Counted from the first letter of the stretch, positions 40,556 through 49,042 are shown. The stretch is DNA of 64,000 nucleotides from DASWJS01 sp036397035 (GCA_036397035.1 DASWJS010000015.1:1-64000), one strand, 5' to 3'. Program-made: numbers and translations. Notes: generated by a model not told the origin, from the sequence alone.

Positions 40556-41779
40556 TCAGCTCTGCATCTCCGTGAAGTCTTTGCCGACCACGATGGTAGC
40601 GTCTACCACCGTCTGGGCGCGCGTGCCTATTTCCACCCGGCCGAACCCGATCAGGTCGCGAATGCGCCTGGCGAGCGCCAGGTACGTCTCGTCGTCGCCG
40701 TAGACGACGATCCGCGTCGTCTGGTGATCGAAGGACACGGTGTTGCCGGTGACGACGATGTGGAAGCCGGCCGGCACCAACTCCTGCGCGAGGGCGCTCC
40801 CCGTGCCCGGCCGTCCGTTGCCGTTGCGAAGGTCGATTCGCGGACGCTCGTCCGTCGCGCCGACGCCGGGGAGCAGCGACCCCGCGTAGAGCGCGCCGAC
40901 GACGTCTCGGATCGCCTCGTGGTCGGGCTCGAACACGTTGGGCACGCCGGTGCTCGATCCCCGCACGGGCAGCACGTCGAATCGCAGCGCGGACGGGTCC
41001 ACCCGATCCAGCGCGCTCAGGAACTCGCCCATCCACATCGCGCCCGAGCCGGCAAGGTCGGTCGCGCCCGCGATCGCCTCGTCGCGGTCCGGCGCCTCCA
41101 TCATCGTCGCGAGCAGCCCCTCCCAGAGCTGCTGCACGCGCACGAACCGGTCGAGGTCGCTCTCGTCCCCGGCGCGGTAGGTCAGGAAGGTGCCGGCCTC
41201 CGCGCCGTCAAGGACCTGGTCGCCGAGCGGGAACACCAGCTCGCGCGCGCCGGTTTCGGTCGTCTCGTACAGCTCGGTCGTGACGCTCACGGGCACGCCG
41301 CCGAGCGCGTCGACCATCTGCGCGACGGCGACGTCGGTCAGCGCGACGGTTCGGTCGACGTCGATGCCGAGCAGGTTCTCGATGGTGATCTCCTGGAGCG
41401 TCTCCCGCCCGAACACCAGCGCCTTGCCCACCTGCTCGACGCTGCTCTCGCCGGGGATCGTCCCGAAGACCCCCGAAGGGATGAACAGACCGGTGGCCTC
41501 GCCCGTCGAGCCGTCGACGGCGAACAGGGTCAGCACGTCGGCGCGCTGCGACGGGTCGTCCACGACGGTCGTCGCCACGAGGATCGTGAACTGCTCGCTA
41601 CTCGCCGCGACGGAACCCGCGACCGGAGCGGGCTTCGGCCGGGATGCCACGAAGGCCGCGGCGCCGGCCGCGGCGGCGATCAACACCGCGACGAGGAGCA
41701 CGCGCAGCACGATGCGCCGCCGCCGCTTGGACCGGCGCGCGCGCGTTCGCGTGGGCGTGCGAACCATGAGATCGCTCAC
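40556..41779 (-). CDS. LytR-CpsA-Psr family protein (LCP + LytR_C)
   Basis: This is a roughly 407-residue membrane-anchored protein. It has a basic N-terminus, one transmembrane helix (VLRVLLVAVLIAAAAGAAAFVA), an LCP-like domain (about 65-290) with ALTDVAVAQMVDALGGVPV and DLDRFVRVQQLWEGLL, and a LytR_C domain at the end (HIVVTGNTVSFDHQTTRIVVYG). LCP proteins attach wall polymers to peptidoglycan. The classic arginines are only partly evident, so activity is uncertain. GTG 41779 shares GTGA with the nadD stop; ATG 41767 is an alternative. The nadD-LCP-rsfS order is a known actinobacterial cluster. Confidence 0.82.
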   Translation of the reverse strand: MSDLMVRTPTRTRARRSKRRRRIVLRVLLVAVLIAAAAGAAAFVASRPKPAPVAGSVAASSEQFTILVATTVVDDPSQRADVLTLFAVDGSTGEATGLFIPSGVFGTIPGESSVEQVGKALVFGRETLQEITIENLLGIDVDRTVALTDVAVAQMVDALGGVPVSVTTELYETTETGARELVFPLGDQVLDGAEAGTFLTYRAGDESDLDRFVRVQQLWEGLLATMMEAPDRDEAIAGATDLAGSGAMWMGEFLSALDRVDPSALRFDVLPVRGSSTGVPNVFEPDHEAIRDVVGALYAGSLLPGVGATDERPRIDLRNGNGRPGTGSALAQELVPAGFHIVVTGNTVSFDHQTTRIVVYGDDETYLALARRIRDLIGFGRVEIGTRAQTVVDATIVVGKDFTEMQS

Positions 41780-42381
41780 CGGTAGAGCCCCGCCTTGCGG
41801 ATGTACGCCGCGACGCCGGGCGGCACGAGGTAGGTCAGCGGGCGCCCTTCGCGCGCGCGCCTTCGCACGTCGGTCGAGGAGATCGACAGCGCCGGGATCT
41901 CCATGACGGAGACTCGGTCCTCCAGGTCCTCGGGCAGCTCCTTCTCCAGCCGGTCGAGGTCGTAGCCCGGACGCGTGGCGGCGATGAACCGGGTTTCCCG
42001 CAAGATCGCCGCGGGGTCCTTCCACGTGAGTATCTGCAAGATCGCGTCCGCTCCGGTGATGAAGAGGAACTCGGCGTCCGGCTCCTCGTCGCGCAGCAAC
42101 CGCATCGTGTCGAGCGTGTAGGTCGGGCCCTCGCGATCCAGCTCGATGCGCGAGACCCGGAAGGAAGGATCCGACGCGGTCGCGATGACGGTCATGAGGT
42201 AGCGGTCCTCGGCCGGAGCGACGTCGGCGCGGTCCTTCTGCCACGGCCGGCCGGCCGGAACGAACACGATCTCGTCGAGGTCGAACGCGTGACGCGCTTC
42301 GTCGGCCGTCACCAGGTGCCCGGTGTGGATCGGGTTGAACGTCCCGCCCATGACGCCGATGCGTCGCCCGGTTGGACTCAT
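41776..42381 (-). CDS. nadD: Nicotinate-nucleotide adenylyltransferase
   Basis: NadD joins nicotinate mononucleotide and ATP to form deamido-NAD in NAD synthesis. The 201-residue protein has the nucleotidyltransferase signature GVMGGTFNPIHTGHL (residues 9-23), with TGH as the HxGH-type motif, and the C-terminal ISSTDVRRRAREG (ISSTxIR) motif. ATG 42381 is preceded 7 nt upstream by a -10 box (TACGAT), indicating a leaderless message. The stop is coupled to the LCP gene through GTGA. Confidence 0.96.
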   Translation of the reverse strand: MSPTGRRIGVMGGTFNPIHTGHLVTADEARHAFDLDEIVFVPAGRPWQKDRADVAPAEDRYLMTVIATASDPSFRVSRIELDREGPTYTLDTMRLLRDEEPDAEFLFITGADAILQILTWKDPAAILRETRFIAATRPGYDLDRLEKELPEDLEDRVSVMEIPALSISSTDVRRRAREGRPLTYLVPPGVAAYIRKAGLYR

Positions 42382-42388
42382 CGATCGG

Positions 42389-42394
42389 ATCGTA
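42389..42394 (-). promoter_or_regulatory. nadD -10 box (leaderless type)
   Basis: TACGAT on the minus strand fits TANNNT and lies 7 nt before the nadD ATG. No Shine-Dalgarno sequence is found in the gap. Confidence 0.5.
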
Positions 42395-42440
42395 GCAGCG
42401 GGTCCCGCCAACCTCGTGGACGTTCGCGCCGCCGCCGCGC

Positions 42441-42809
42441 TCAGGTGACGGTCACGGTCCCGGACATGCCGACGCCGCCCTTGGTGCCGTGCACTGCGCA
42501 GTAGTAGCGGACGGTGCCGGGCTCGTCGAACGTGCGCGTGAACGTCCCGGATCCTTCCGGGTCGCCGCTGGAGAACGAGCCGTCGTCGGCGACGACATTG
42601 TGGCCCGGCTCGACGTTGGACCACGTCCAGGTGACCGTTCCGCCGGCGCTCACGGCGACGTGCTGCGGCGAGAACAGGTTCGATCCGGTGGCGGTCACCT
42701 CCGCCGTCGCGACCGGCGACGGCGAGCCTTCGATCGCGCCGCCGTCCCCCACGCACGCCGACCCGCCGACCGTCAGCCCCAGGACGAGCAGCGCGCCGCC
42801 GAGCCGCAC
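42441..42809 (-). CDS. Cupredoxin (plastocyanin-like) lipoprotein
   Basis: This 122-residue protein has a lipoprotein signal with the lipobox GGSAC (cysteine at 19). A plastocyanin-like beta domain has type I copper ligands: the histidine in PGHNVVAD, then C, H and M in YYCAVHGTKGGVGMSG. It is an exported electron-transfer or copper-binding protein of unknown partner. GTG 42809 has GGAG about 9 nt upstream. It lies 6 bp after a close paralogue and is probably cotranscribed with it. Confidence 0.88.
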   Translation of the reverse strand: MRLGGALLVLGLTVGGSACVGDGGAIEGSPSPVATAEVTATGSNLFSPQHVAVSAGGTVTWTWSNVEPGHNVVADDGSFSSGDPEGSGTFTRTFDEPGTVRYYCAVHGTKGGVGMSGTVTVT

Positions 42810-42815
42810 GTGCCG

Positions 42816-43220
42816 CTACTCCACCGTCACGATGCCGAACATGCCGACGCCACCCTTGGTGCCGTGGACCTCGCAGAAGTATTGGTATTCCCCCGGCTCG
42901 TCGAACGTGAAGGTGAACGTGTCCTCGGTGACGTCGTCGCCCGAGTCGAACAGGTCGTCGTCGGAAATGACGTTGTGTGGGATGCTGCCCGACCACGCCC
43001 AGCTCACCTCGGTCCCCGGCGCGACGCTGATGTGCAGCGGCACGAACGCGACGCCGTCGACGCCCACTTCGCTGGTCGCGACGACGTCGCCCTCCCCGCC
43101 GGTCTCGGACTCGCTCGGCGTCGGCGTGGGCGGGAACCCCGTGTCCTTGCCGCCGGAGCACGCAACCGCCAGCAGGGTCAGGATCAGCACGTGCAGGATT
43201 TGTGTTCCGACGCGTCGCAT
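42816..43220 (-). CDS. Cupredoxin (plastocyanin-like) lipoprotein, paralogue
   Basis: This 134-residue protein has the lipobox LAVAC and a serine/threonine/proline-rich spacer. A cupredoxin domain follows with copper ligands H in IPHNVISD and C, H and M in YFCEVHGTKGGVGMFG. ATG 43220 is well supported by AAGGAGAT 5-6 nt upstream. The two neighbouring copies share the EVHGTKGGVGM/AVHGTKGGVGM loop, so they are a tandem duplication. Function: probable periplasmic or surface electron carrier. Confidence 0.88.
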   Translation of the reverse strand: MRRVGTQILHVLILTLLAVACSGGKDTGFPPTPTPSESETGGEGDVVATSEVGVDGVAFVPLHISVAPGTEVSWAWSGSIPHNVISDDDLFDSGDDVTEDTFTFTFDEPGEYQYFCEVHGTKGGVGMFGIVTVE

Positions 43221-43340
43221 CGAATCTCCTTTGAAGACGAAGTGGCCCGCGGCAATCGCCGCGAAGCTCTTCCTAGCAACCGCCCTGAACGCGTGCAAAT
43301 CGCGGCGAAATGCCTGCGGTCCGGCTGCGACGCCCGGTGC

Positions 43341-43346
43341 TAGCCT
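43341..43346 (+). promoter_or_regulatory. -10 box of the aminotransferase gene
   Basis: TAGCCT fits TANNNT and lies 10 nt before ATG 43357. No Shine-Dalgarno sequence is visible, consistent with a very short leader. Confidence 0.4.
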
Positions 43347-43356
43347 GCGATCAGCC

Positions 43357-44700
43357 ATGGGTGAGCGGGACCGGGAGCTGCGCGAAGCAACCGAGCAGTC
43401 GCGCCTGATGCTCGACCTGGTCCTCGGCCGCGAGGATCCCGATCCCGATGCGCTCACCCTGCACACGGTGCGAGACTTCGACCGGCACTTCACGCCCGGG
43501 TTGGTCGCCTACCGCAAGTCCGTCACCGAAGCCGGCGACTTCGCCGCGCTCGAGTGGCGCGGCAGCGGCTCGATCGTGCAGGACGTGCGCGGCCGTGAAT
43601 GGATCGACCTCCTGGGCGGGTTCGGGATCTACGACCTCGGCATCCGCCACCCGGAGGTGCTGGACGCCGTGCGCGCGCAGCTCGACCGGAACCCGATGCC
43701 GACGCAGGAGCTGCTCGACCCGTTCAAGGGGATGCTGTGCCGGCTCCTCGCCTCGATCGCGCCCGGGCCCTCGACCAACGCGTTCATCTGCAACTCGGGC
43801 ACCGAGGCCGTCGAAGGCGCGATGAAGATCGCGCGCGTAGCCAGCGGACGCCCCGGGTTCGTGTGCGCCGAGGGGGCCTTCCACGGCAAGACGCTCGGGG
43901 CGCTTTCGCTGATGGGCAAGGCCGCGTTTCGCGAGCCCGTGGAGCCGCTGCTCGGGCCGGTCTGGCGCGCACCCTTCGGCGACGCCGCCGCGTTCGAGCG
44001 CCTGATCGCCGCCCACGGCGCCGAGCTGGCGGCCGTCGTGCTCGAGCCGATCCAGGGCGAGGCCGGCGCGGTCGTGCCGCCCGACGACTTCCTCCCGCGC
44101 GTGCGCGCGGCCTGCGACGCCGCCGGTGTCCTGCTGATCGCCGACGAGGTCCAGACCGGGCTCGGGCGCACGGGCGAGCTGTGGGCCTCGGATCATTGGG
44201 GCCTCGAGCCCGACATCGTGTGCGTCGCCAAGTCGCTCGGCGGGGGCGTGATGCCGGTCGGCGCGATTGTCGGCCGGGCCGAGGTGTGGAAGTCGCTGGA
44301 GCCGAACCCGTTCCTGCACACCTCGACCTTCGGCGGCAGTCCGCTCGCGTGCGCCGCCTCGATCGCATCGGTCCACGTGATCCTGCGCGACCGGCTGTGG
44401 GAGGCGGCCGCGCGCAAGGGCGCGTGGCTGATGGAGCGTCTCGAGGAGCTGCGGAGCCGCTTCCCCGCGACCCTCGCGGGCCTGCGCGGCCGCGGCTTGC
44501 TGATCGGGATGGTCTTCCCCGATCACGAGACCGGCTACCGCGTGGCGGCCGAGCTCTTCCGTCGCGGCATCCTCGTCGCGGGCACGCAAGTGTCGGCGAC
44601 CACGATCCGCATCGAGCCGGCGCTCACGATCGAGCAGTCGCTGCTCGACGAGGTGATCGCGCGCCTGGAGGACGTGCTGGCCGGGATCGCGGCCGCTTAG
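43357..44700 (+). CDS. Class III aminotransferase, putrescine aminotransferase-like
   Basis: This 447-residue PLP-dependent enzyme resembles YgjG/PatA, which transfers the amino group of putrescine to 2-oxoglutarate. Motifs are NSGTEAVEGAMKIAR (147-160), AEGAFHGKTLGALS, the PLP-phosphate LEPIQGEAGAVVPP, IADEVQTGLGRTG (261-273) and the Schiff-base lysine K292 in CVAKSLGGGVMPVGA. The long N-terminal region before the core (about 1-70) is typical of the PatA branch. Ornithine or acetylornithine transaminase remains possible. The gene converges on plsC with a 4-bp overlap. Confidence 0.85.
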   Translation: MGERDRELREATEQSRLMLDLVLGREDPDPDALTLHTVRDFDRHFTPGLVAYRKSVTEAGDFAALEWRGSGSIVQDVRGREWIDLLGGFGIYDLGIRHPEVLDAVRAQLDRNPMPTQELLDPFKGMLCRLLASIAPGPSTNAFICNSGTEAVEGAMKIARVASGRPGFVCAEGAFHGKTLGALSLMGKAAFREPVEPLLGPVWRAPFGDAAAFERLIAAHGAELAAVVLEPIQGEAGAVVPPDDFLPRVRAACDAAGVLLIADEVQTGLGRTGELWASDHWGLEPDIVCVAKSLGGGVMPVGAIVGRAEVWKSLEPNPFLHTSTFGGSPLACAASIASVHVILRDRLWEAAARKGAWLMERLEELRSRFPATLAGLRGRGLLIGMVFPDHETGYRVAAELFRRGILVAGTQVSATTIRIEPALTIEQSLLDEVIARLEDVLAGIAAA

Positions 44701-45350
44701 GACGCCGGGCGGCGCGGCGGTCGCGAGTACCGGTCGGGTACGCGCTCGGCGCCTGCGAGCGCGGCAACGGCGTCCAGCACCTCGTCGGTGAAGCGCCGGT
44801 AGGCGGCGGGCTCGTCCTCACCGTCGCGGATCGCGAACAGCATCGGTGCGCCGAAGCGCACCGTGCACGCGGTCGGCCTCGCGAGCCGGCTCCCCTTGTT
44901 GTGCGCGCCGCGCGATCCGAACACGGCGGTCGGGATCACCGGCGCGCCCGACCGCTGCGCCACGCGAGCGACGCCCGTGTAGCCGCGGTACACGCGACCG
45001 TCCGGACTGCGCGTGCCCTCGGGGAAGATGCCGAAGAGCTTGCCCTCCTTCAGCGCGCGCGCGGCCGCCTCGATCGACTCTTCCTGCGGCGCCTCGCGGT
45101 CGACGGGGATCACGCCGGCGCCGCGGAAGAACCATGCGACGCGCTTGGTCTTGACCAGCTCGACCTTTGCGAGCCAGCAGACCTGCCGCCAGAAGCACAT
45201 GCACACCAGCACCGGGTCGATCGCGGCGACGTGGTTGCTCGCCAGGATCGCGCCGCCGTGCGCCGGCACGTTGCGGCGATCGCTCGCGCGGACCCACCAG
45301 TAGAGCTTGATGAGCAAGCCGATCGTGAACCACATGAAGCGATAGATCAT
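44697..45350 (-). CDS. 1-acyl-sn-glycerol-3-phosphate acyltransferase (PlsC-like)
   Basis: This 217-residue membrane-associated acyltransferase probably makes phosphatidic acid. Catalytic block I is SNHVAAIDPV (H-x4-D), with alanine in place of the common serine in NHxSxxD. Block III FPEGTRSPDGRV and block IV VIPTAVFG follow. An N-terminal amphipathic/hydrophobic helix is present (MWFTIGLLIKLYWWV). The gene is divergent from the cystathionine beta-synthase gene. Confidence 0.9.
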   Translation of the reverse strand: MIYRFMWFTIGLLIKLYWWVRASDRRNVPAHGGAILASNHVAAIDPVLVCMCFWRQVCWLAKVELVKTKRVAWFFRGAGVIPVDREAPQEESIEAAARALKEGKLFGIFPEGTRSPDGRVYRGYTGVARVAQRSGAPVIPTAVFGSRGAHNKGSRLARPTACTVRFGAPMLFAIRDGEDEPAAYRRFTDEVLDAVAALAGAERVPDRYSRPPRRPAS

Positions 45351-45406
45351 GCGGCGCGAGCGTACCGTCCTCGCCGTCCGGCCGTCTCGCCGCGGAGGCC
45401 CTCGGC

Positions 45407-45412
45407 TAGACT
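45407..45412 (+). promoter_or_regulatory. -10 box of the cystathionine beta-synthase gene
   Basis: TAGACT fits TANNNT and lies 9 nt before ATG 45422. Its position supports the upstream start for the long form of the enzyme. No Shine-Dalgarno sequence is present. Confidence 0.45.
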
Positions 45413-45421
45413 CACCCGTCG

Positions 45422-47089
45422 ATGGACGTCCTGGTGATCGTCGGCGGCGAGAGCGCGCCCGAACGATTGCTCTCGCGGGCCACGCACGTCGTTCGGCTCG
45501 AAGCCGGCCCCGTCCCCCCGGCCGTCGTCGCCGACTTGCGGTCGCGCATTCCCCGCGAGGTCGGCGTGACCGGACCGCCCGCGGCCGTGACGGGCATCGC
45601 CGAGACGCTCCACCGCGACGGCTTCCCGGTCACCGTCTACGCGACGGACACCTCCTCGTTGCAGCCGCTCGCTTCCAGTGGGATCGGCGTCCGCCTGCTC
45701 GGCGACGCGGGCCCGGCGATGGAGGTCGCGGACTCGCTGCTCGACCTGATGGGCAACACGCCGCTCGTGCGGCTCGACCGCATCGGGCGCGAGCTGGAGT
45801 GCCACCTGATCGGCAAGCTCGAGCTGCTCAACCCCGGCGGCAGCGTCAAGGACCGCATCGGGGTCACGATGATCGAGGCCGCCGAGCAGGCGGGCCTGCT
45901 GAAGCCCGGCGGCACGATCGTCGAGCCGACCTCGGGCAACACCGGCGTCGGGCTCGCGATCGCGGCGGCGCGCAAGCGATACCGCTGCGTCTTCGTCATG
46001 CCCGACAAGATCAGCGCGGAGAAGATCAACTTGCTGCGGGCCTACGGGTGCGAGGTCGTCGTCTGCCCGACGACGGTGCCGCCCGAGCACCCCGACTCTT
46101 ACTACAGCGTCGCGAACCGGCTCACGAAGGAGATCCCCGGGGCGTTCCAGCCCAACCAGTACGCCAACCGCGCCAACCCCGACGCCCACTACCGCACGAC
46201 CGGCCCGGAGATCTGGCGGCAGACGGCCGGGCGCATTACCCACTTCGTGGCCAGCATCGGCACCGGCGGCACGATCAGCGGCACCGGCCGCTACCTGAAG
46301 GAGCAGAACCCGGACGTCCAGGTGGTGGGCGCCGACCCGGAAGGCTCGGTGTACTCGGGCGGCAGCGGCAGGCCCTACCTTGTCGAGGGAATCGGCGAGG
46401 ACTTCTGGCCCGAGACCTACGACAAGACGATCCCCGACCGGGTCGTGATGGTCACCGATCGAGACTCCTTCCTGACCGCGCGACGGATCACGCGCGAGGA
46501 GGGCATCTTCGTCGGCGGCTCGGCCGGGACCGCGGTGCACGCGGCCCTGGAGGTCGGACGCGACCTCGGCCCCGAAGCCGTCGTCGTCGTGATCATCCCC
46601 GACTCCGGACGCGGCTACGTGTCGAAGTTCTACAACGACCAGTGGATGGCGAGCTACGGGTTCCTGCGCGCGAGCGGCGAGGCGATCTCGGACTTGCTGC
46701 AGCGAAAGGGCGGCCGGTTGCCGGCGCTCGTCCACGTCCATCCCGACGAGACCGTGCGCCAGGCGATCGAGCTGATGCGCGAGTACGACGTGTCGCAGCT
46801 CCCCGTCGTGAAGGCCGAGCCTCCGCTGGCGTACGCGGAGGTCGCCGGCTCGGTACGCGAGCGCGCGCTGCTGGAGGCGGTGTTCCAAGACGCGTCGGTC
46901 CTGGAGAAGCACGTCGCCGAGGTGATGGCGCCGCCGCTGCCGACGGCCGGGGCGGGCGAGCCGATCGACGACGCGGTCGAGGCGCTCGAGCGGGGACCGG
47001 CGGTGCTCGTCGTCGACGCAGGGCACCCGGTCGGGATCCTGACGCGCTCGGACGTGCTGGACTACCTGTCGCACCGGGGCGCGCGGTGA
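45422..47089 (+). CDS. Cystathionine beta-synthase with N-terminal extension
   Basis: This 555-residue PLP enzyme joins serine and homocysteine. The catalytic domain begins only near residue 104 (SLLDLMGNTPLVRLDR), with the PLP lysine K143 in NPGGSVKDR, the TSGNTGVG loop near 172 and IGTGGTISGTGRY near 280. A C-terminal CBS-domain pair (about 430-552) ends VGILTRSDVLDYL. Residues 1-99 form an extension with alternating strands and helices (DVLVIVGGESAPERLLSRA) not seen in ordinary CBS. An internal ATG at 45719 would give the normal form, but the promoter and codon use favour the long one. It shares GTGA with the next gene. Confidence 0.88.
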   Translation: MDVLVIVGGESAPERLLSRATHVVRLEAGPVPPAVVADLRSRIPREVGVTGPPAAVTGIAETLHRDGFPVTVYATDTSSLQPLASSGIGVRLLGDAGPAMEVADSLLDLMGNTPLVRLDRIGRELECHLIGKLELLNPGGSVKDRIGVTMIEAAEQAGLLKPGGTIVEPTSGNTGVGLAIAAARKRYRCVFVMPDKISAEKINLLRAYGCEVVVCPTTVPPEHPDSYYSVANRLTKEIPGAFQPNQYANRANPDAHYRTTGPEIWRQTAGRITHFVASIGTGGTISGTGRYLKEQNPDVQVVGADPEGSVYSGGSGRPYLVEGIGEDFWPETYDKTIPDRVVMVTDRDSFLTARRITREEGIFVGGSAGTAVHAALEVGRDLGPEAVVVVIIPDSGRGYVSKFYNDQWMASYGFLRASGEAISDLLQRKGGRLPALVHVHPDETVRQAIELMREYDVSQLPVVKAEPPLAYAEVAGSVRERALLEAVFQDASVLEKHVAEVMAPPLPTAGAGEPIDDAVEALERGPAVLVVDAGHPVGILTRSDVLDYLSHRGAR

Positions 47090-48225
47090 GCGGCTTCGAG
47101 ACCAGGGCCATCCACGAAGGGCAGGAGCCGGACCCGTCGACCGGCGCCATCGTCACGCCGATCTACCAAACCTCCACCTACGTCCAGGAGGCGGTCGGTC
47201 GACACAAGGGCTACGAGTACTCGCGCACCGGCAACCCCACGCGCACCGCACTTCAGCAATGCGTCGCATCGCTGGAAGGAGCCGCGCACGGGATCGCGTT
47301 CGCGAGCGGGCTCGCAGCGACCGACGCCGTCCTCCGCCTGTTCTCCCCCGGCGACCACGTCCTCATCCCGAGCGACGCCTACGGCGGCACGTACCGGCTC
47401 GTCGCGCGCGTCTTCGGACCGGCGGGCTGGTCGTTCACGGCGGCCGACATGACCGATCTCGCCGCGCTCGGCGACGCGTGGCGCGAGGAGACTCGGCTCG
47501 TGTGGATCGAGTCGCCGACGAACCCCCTGCTGACGGTGGTCGACGTCGCAGCGATCACGGCGTTCGCGCACGAGCGCGGCGCGCTGGTCGCCGTGGACAA
47601 CACCTTCGCCACGCCCTACCTCCAGCAGCCGATGACGCTCGGCGCCGACGTGGTCGTCCACTCGTCGACGAAATACCTGGGCGGGCACTCCGACGTCGTC
47701 GGCGGGCTCGTCGCGACGGACGACGCCGCGCGCGCCGAGCGTCTGGCGTTCCTGCAGAACGCCGTGGGCGCCGTGCCGGGCCCCTTCGACTGCTGGCTCG
47801 TGCTGCGCGGCGTGAAGACGCTCGCCGTGCGAATGGATCGTCATTGCCGGAACGCGCGCGCGATCGCCGAGGTCCTGCGCGAGCACCCGGCGGTCGAGCG
47901 CGTGCTCTACCCCGGCCTCCCGGACCACCCCGGGCACGCGATCGCGGCCCGGCAGATGCGCGACTTCGGCGGGATGGTGAGCTTCACCGCGCGCGGAGGC
48001 AAGGACGCGGCGCTCGAGGTCGTGGCCAAGACACGCGTGTTCTCGCTCGCCGAGTCGCTCGGCGCGGTCGAGTCCCTGATCGAATACCCGGCCGCGATGA
48101 CGCACGCCTCGGTCGCCGACTCGCCCCTTGAAGTAGATCCCGCGCTCGTCCGGCTGAGCGTGGGCATCGAAAGCGAGCAGGACCTCGTCGAGGACCTCAC
48201 CCAGGCCCTCGACTCGATCCGCTAG
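47086..48225 (+). CDS. Cystathionine gamma-synthase/gamma-lyase
   Basis: This 379-residue fold-type I PLP enzyme of the Cys/Met metabolism family acts with the upstream enzyme in transsulfuration. Motifs are TPIYQTSTYVQ, YSRTGNPTR (45-53), ASGLAATDAV, DNTFATPYLQQP (171-182) and the lysine K196 in SSTKYLGGHSD. The GTG 47086 start overlaps the previous stop by 4 bp. Being coupled to a cystathionine beta-synthase favours the gamma-lyase direction (reverse transsulfuration), but sequence alone does not separate lyase from synthase. Confidence 0.92.
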   Translation: MSGFETRAIHEGQEPDPSTGAIVTPIYQTSTYVQEAVGRHKGYEYSRTGNPTRTALQQCVASLEGAAHGIAFASGLAATDAVLRLFSPGDHVLIPSDAYGGTYRLVARVFGPAGWSFTAADMTDLAALGDAWREETRLVWIESPTNPLLTVVDVAAITAFAHERGALVAVDNTFATPYLQQPMTLGADVVVHSSTKYLGGHSDVVGGLVATDDAARAERLAFLQNAVGAVPGPFDCWLVLRGVKTLAVRMDRHCRNARAIAEVLREHPAVERVLYPGLPDHPGHAIAARQMRDFGGMVSFTARGGKDAALEVVAKTRVFSLAESLGAVESLIEYPAAMTHASVADSPLEVDPALVRLSVGIESEQDLVEDLTQALDSIR

Positions 48226-48230
48226 ACACT

Positions 48231-48267
48231 ACTATTGGGTGCGCCACACCACTATTGGGTGTAGGCT
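48231..48267 (+). promoter_or_regulatory. Repeated operator and -10 box of the third vapBC
   Basis: ACTATTGGGTG occurs at 48231-48241 and again at 48251-48261, exactly 20 bp apart (two helical turns). The second copy lies in the inverted repeat ACACC-N7-GGTGT. The -10 hexamer TAGGCT (48262-48267) follows immediately and ends 7 nt before the antitoxin ATG. The layout fits cooperative binding of the antitoxin complex over its own promoter. Confidence 0.55.
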
Positions 48268-48274
48268 GCCGTTC

Positions 48275-48505
48275 ATGGCGAAGGTCATCCAGGTTCGGCA
48301 GGTGCCGGACCGAGTCCACAGAACCCTGCGAACGCGGGCGGCGGCGGCCGGCGTGTCGCTTTCTGAGTACGTGCTTCGCGAGCTGATCCATGTCGCCGAC
48401 CGGCCGCCGGTCGCCGACGTCCTGGCTCGCGCGGGCGCCCGCTCGGGAGGAGTTTCCGAGGTCGACGTCGTCCGAGCCGTGCGAAGCGGCCGCGAGCGCC
48501 GCTAG
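48275..48505 (+). CDS. FitA/VapB-like antitoxin
   Basis: This 76-residue protein has an RHH-like start (AKVIQVRQVPDRVHRTLRTR), then AAAGVSLSEYVLRELIHVA and a C-terminal tail (RAGARSGGVSEVDVVRAVR). That layout is typical of FitA-like antitoxins. ATG 48275 is preferred; the frame is open to 48239 through the operator. No Shine-Dalgarno is present and the -10 box is 7 nt away, so translation is probably leaderless. The PIN toxin begins at the base right after its stop. Confidence 0.85.
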   Translation: MAKVIQVRQVPDRVHRTLRTRAAAAGVSLSEYVLRELIHVADRPPVADVLARAGARSGGVSEVDVVRAVRSGRERR

Positions 48506-48922
48506 GTGCTCGTCGTCGACACGTCGGCCGTGCTCCACGCGCTCGTCGCCCGCCCGGCCGATCCGGACCTCGTCACGCGGTTGACCGAGGATGACGATTG
48601 GCACGCGCCCCACGCGATCGACGTCGAGATCCTTCACGCTCTTCGAGGCTTGGTCCTCGGCTCGAAGATCGGCGCCGGTCGCGCCGGCGAGGCGCTGACG
48701 GACTTCGCGGACTTGCGCATCCGGAGATATCCCCACGCTCCGCTCGTCGAGCGCGCCTGGGAGCTTCGCTCGAACCTCACGGCCTACGACGCCGTCTTCA
48801 TGGCGCTGAGCGAAATGCTGGACGCCCCTCTCGTGACCTGCGACAGCGCGATGGGCAAGGCGAAGACGCAGGCCGTCGTCGAGGTCTACGGAACGGGACG
48901 AGCGAGACGACGCGGCCGGTGA
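48506..48922 (+). CDS. VapC-type PIN ribonuclease toxin
   Basis: This 138-residue PIN protein has acids in VVDTSAVLHALV (near 5), IDVEILHALRG (near 40), LTAYDAVFMALSEM (near 93) and VTCDSAMGKA (near 111), giving the full VapC catalytic set. GTG 48506 follows the antitoxin stop directly. A strong intrinsic terminator lies 84 bp downstream, closing the unit. It stands between the transsulfuration operon and the coxE gene, probably as an inserted module. Confidence 0.88.
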   Translation: MLVVDTSAVLHALVARPADPDLVTRLTEDDDWHAPHAIDVEILHALRGLVLGSKIGAGRAGEALTDFADLRIRRYPHAPLVERAWELRSNLTAYDAVFMALSEMLDAPLVTCDSAMGKAKTQAVVEVYGTGRARRRGR

Positions 48923-49005
48923 CCCGATCCAGGTCTGCCCGTTCGTACATGCCCGATCCGGCTCGCGCCGTGCATTCTTCCTTCAGCCATCGAAGACCCC
49001 ACCCA

Positions 49006-49042
49006 GGATCGACCCCCGGCCTCCCGGGGGTCGATCCCTTTT
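49006..49042 (+). terminator. Rho-independent terminator after vapC
   Basis: GGATCGACCCCCGG (49006-49019), the loop CCTC, and CCGGGGGTCGATCC (49024-49037) form a perfect 14-bp stem, followed by CTTTT. It serves the plus-strand vapBC unit. The reverse direction lacks a T tract, so it would not efficiently terminate coxE. Confidence 0.9.

Noticed and set aside
49024..49042. Use of the vapC hairpin as a terminator for coxE on the minus strand
   Set aside because: The reverse orientation has no T tract after the stem, and coxE ends before it only at 49106.
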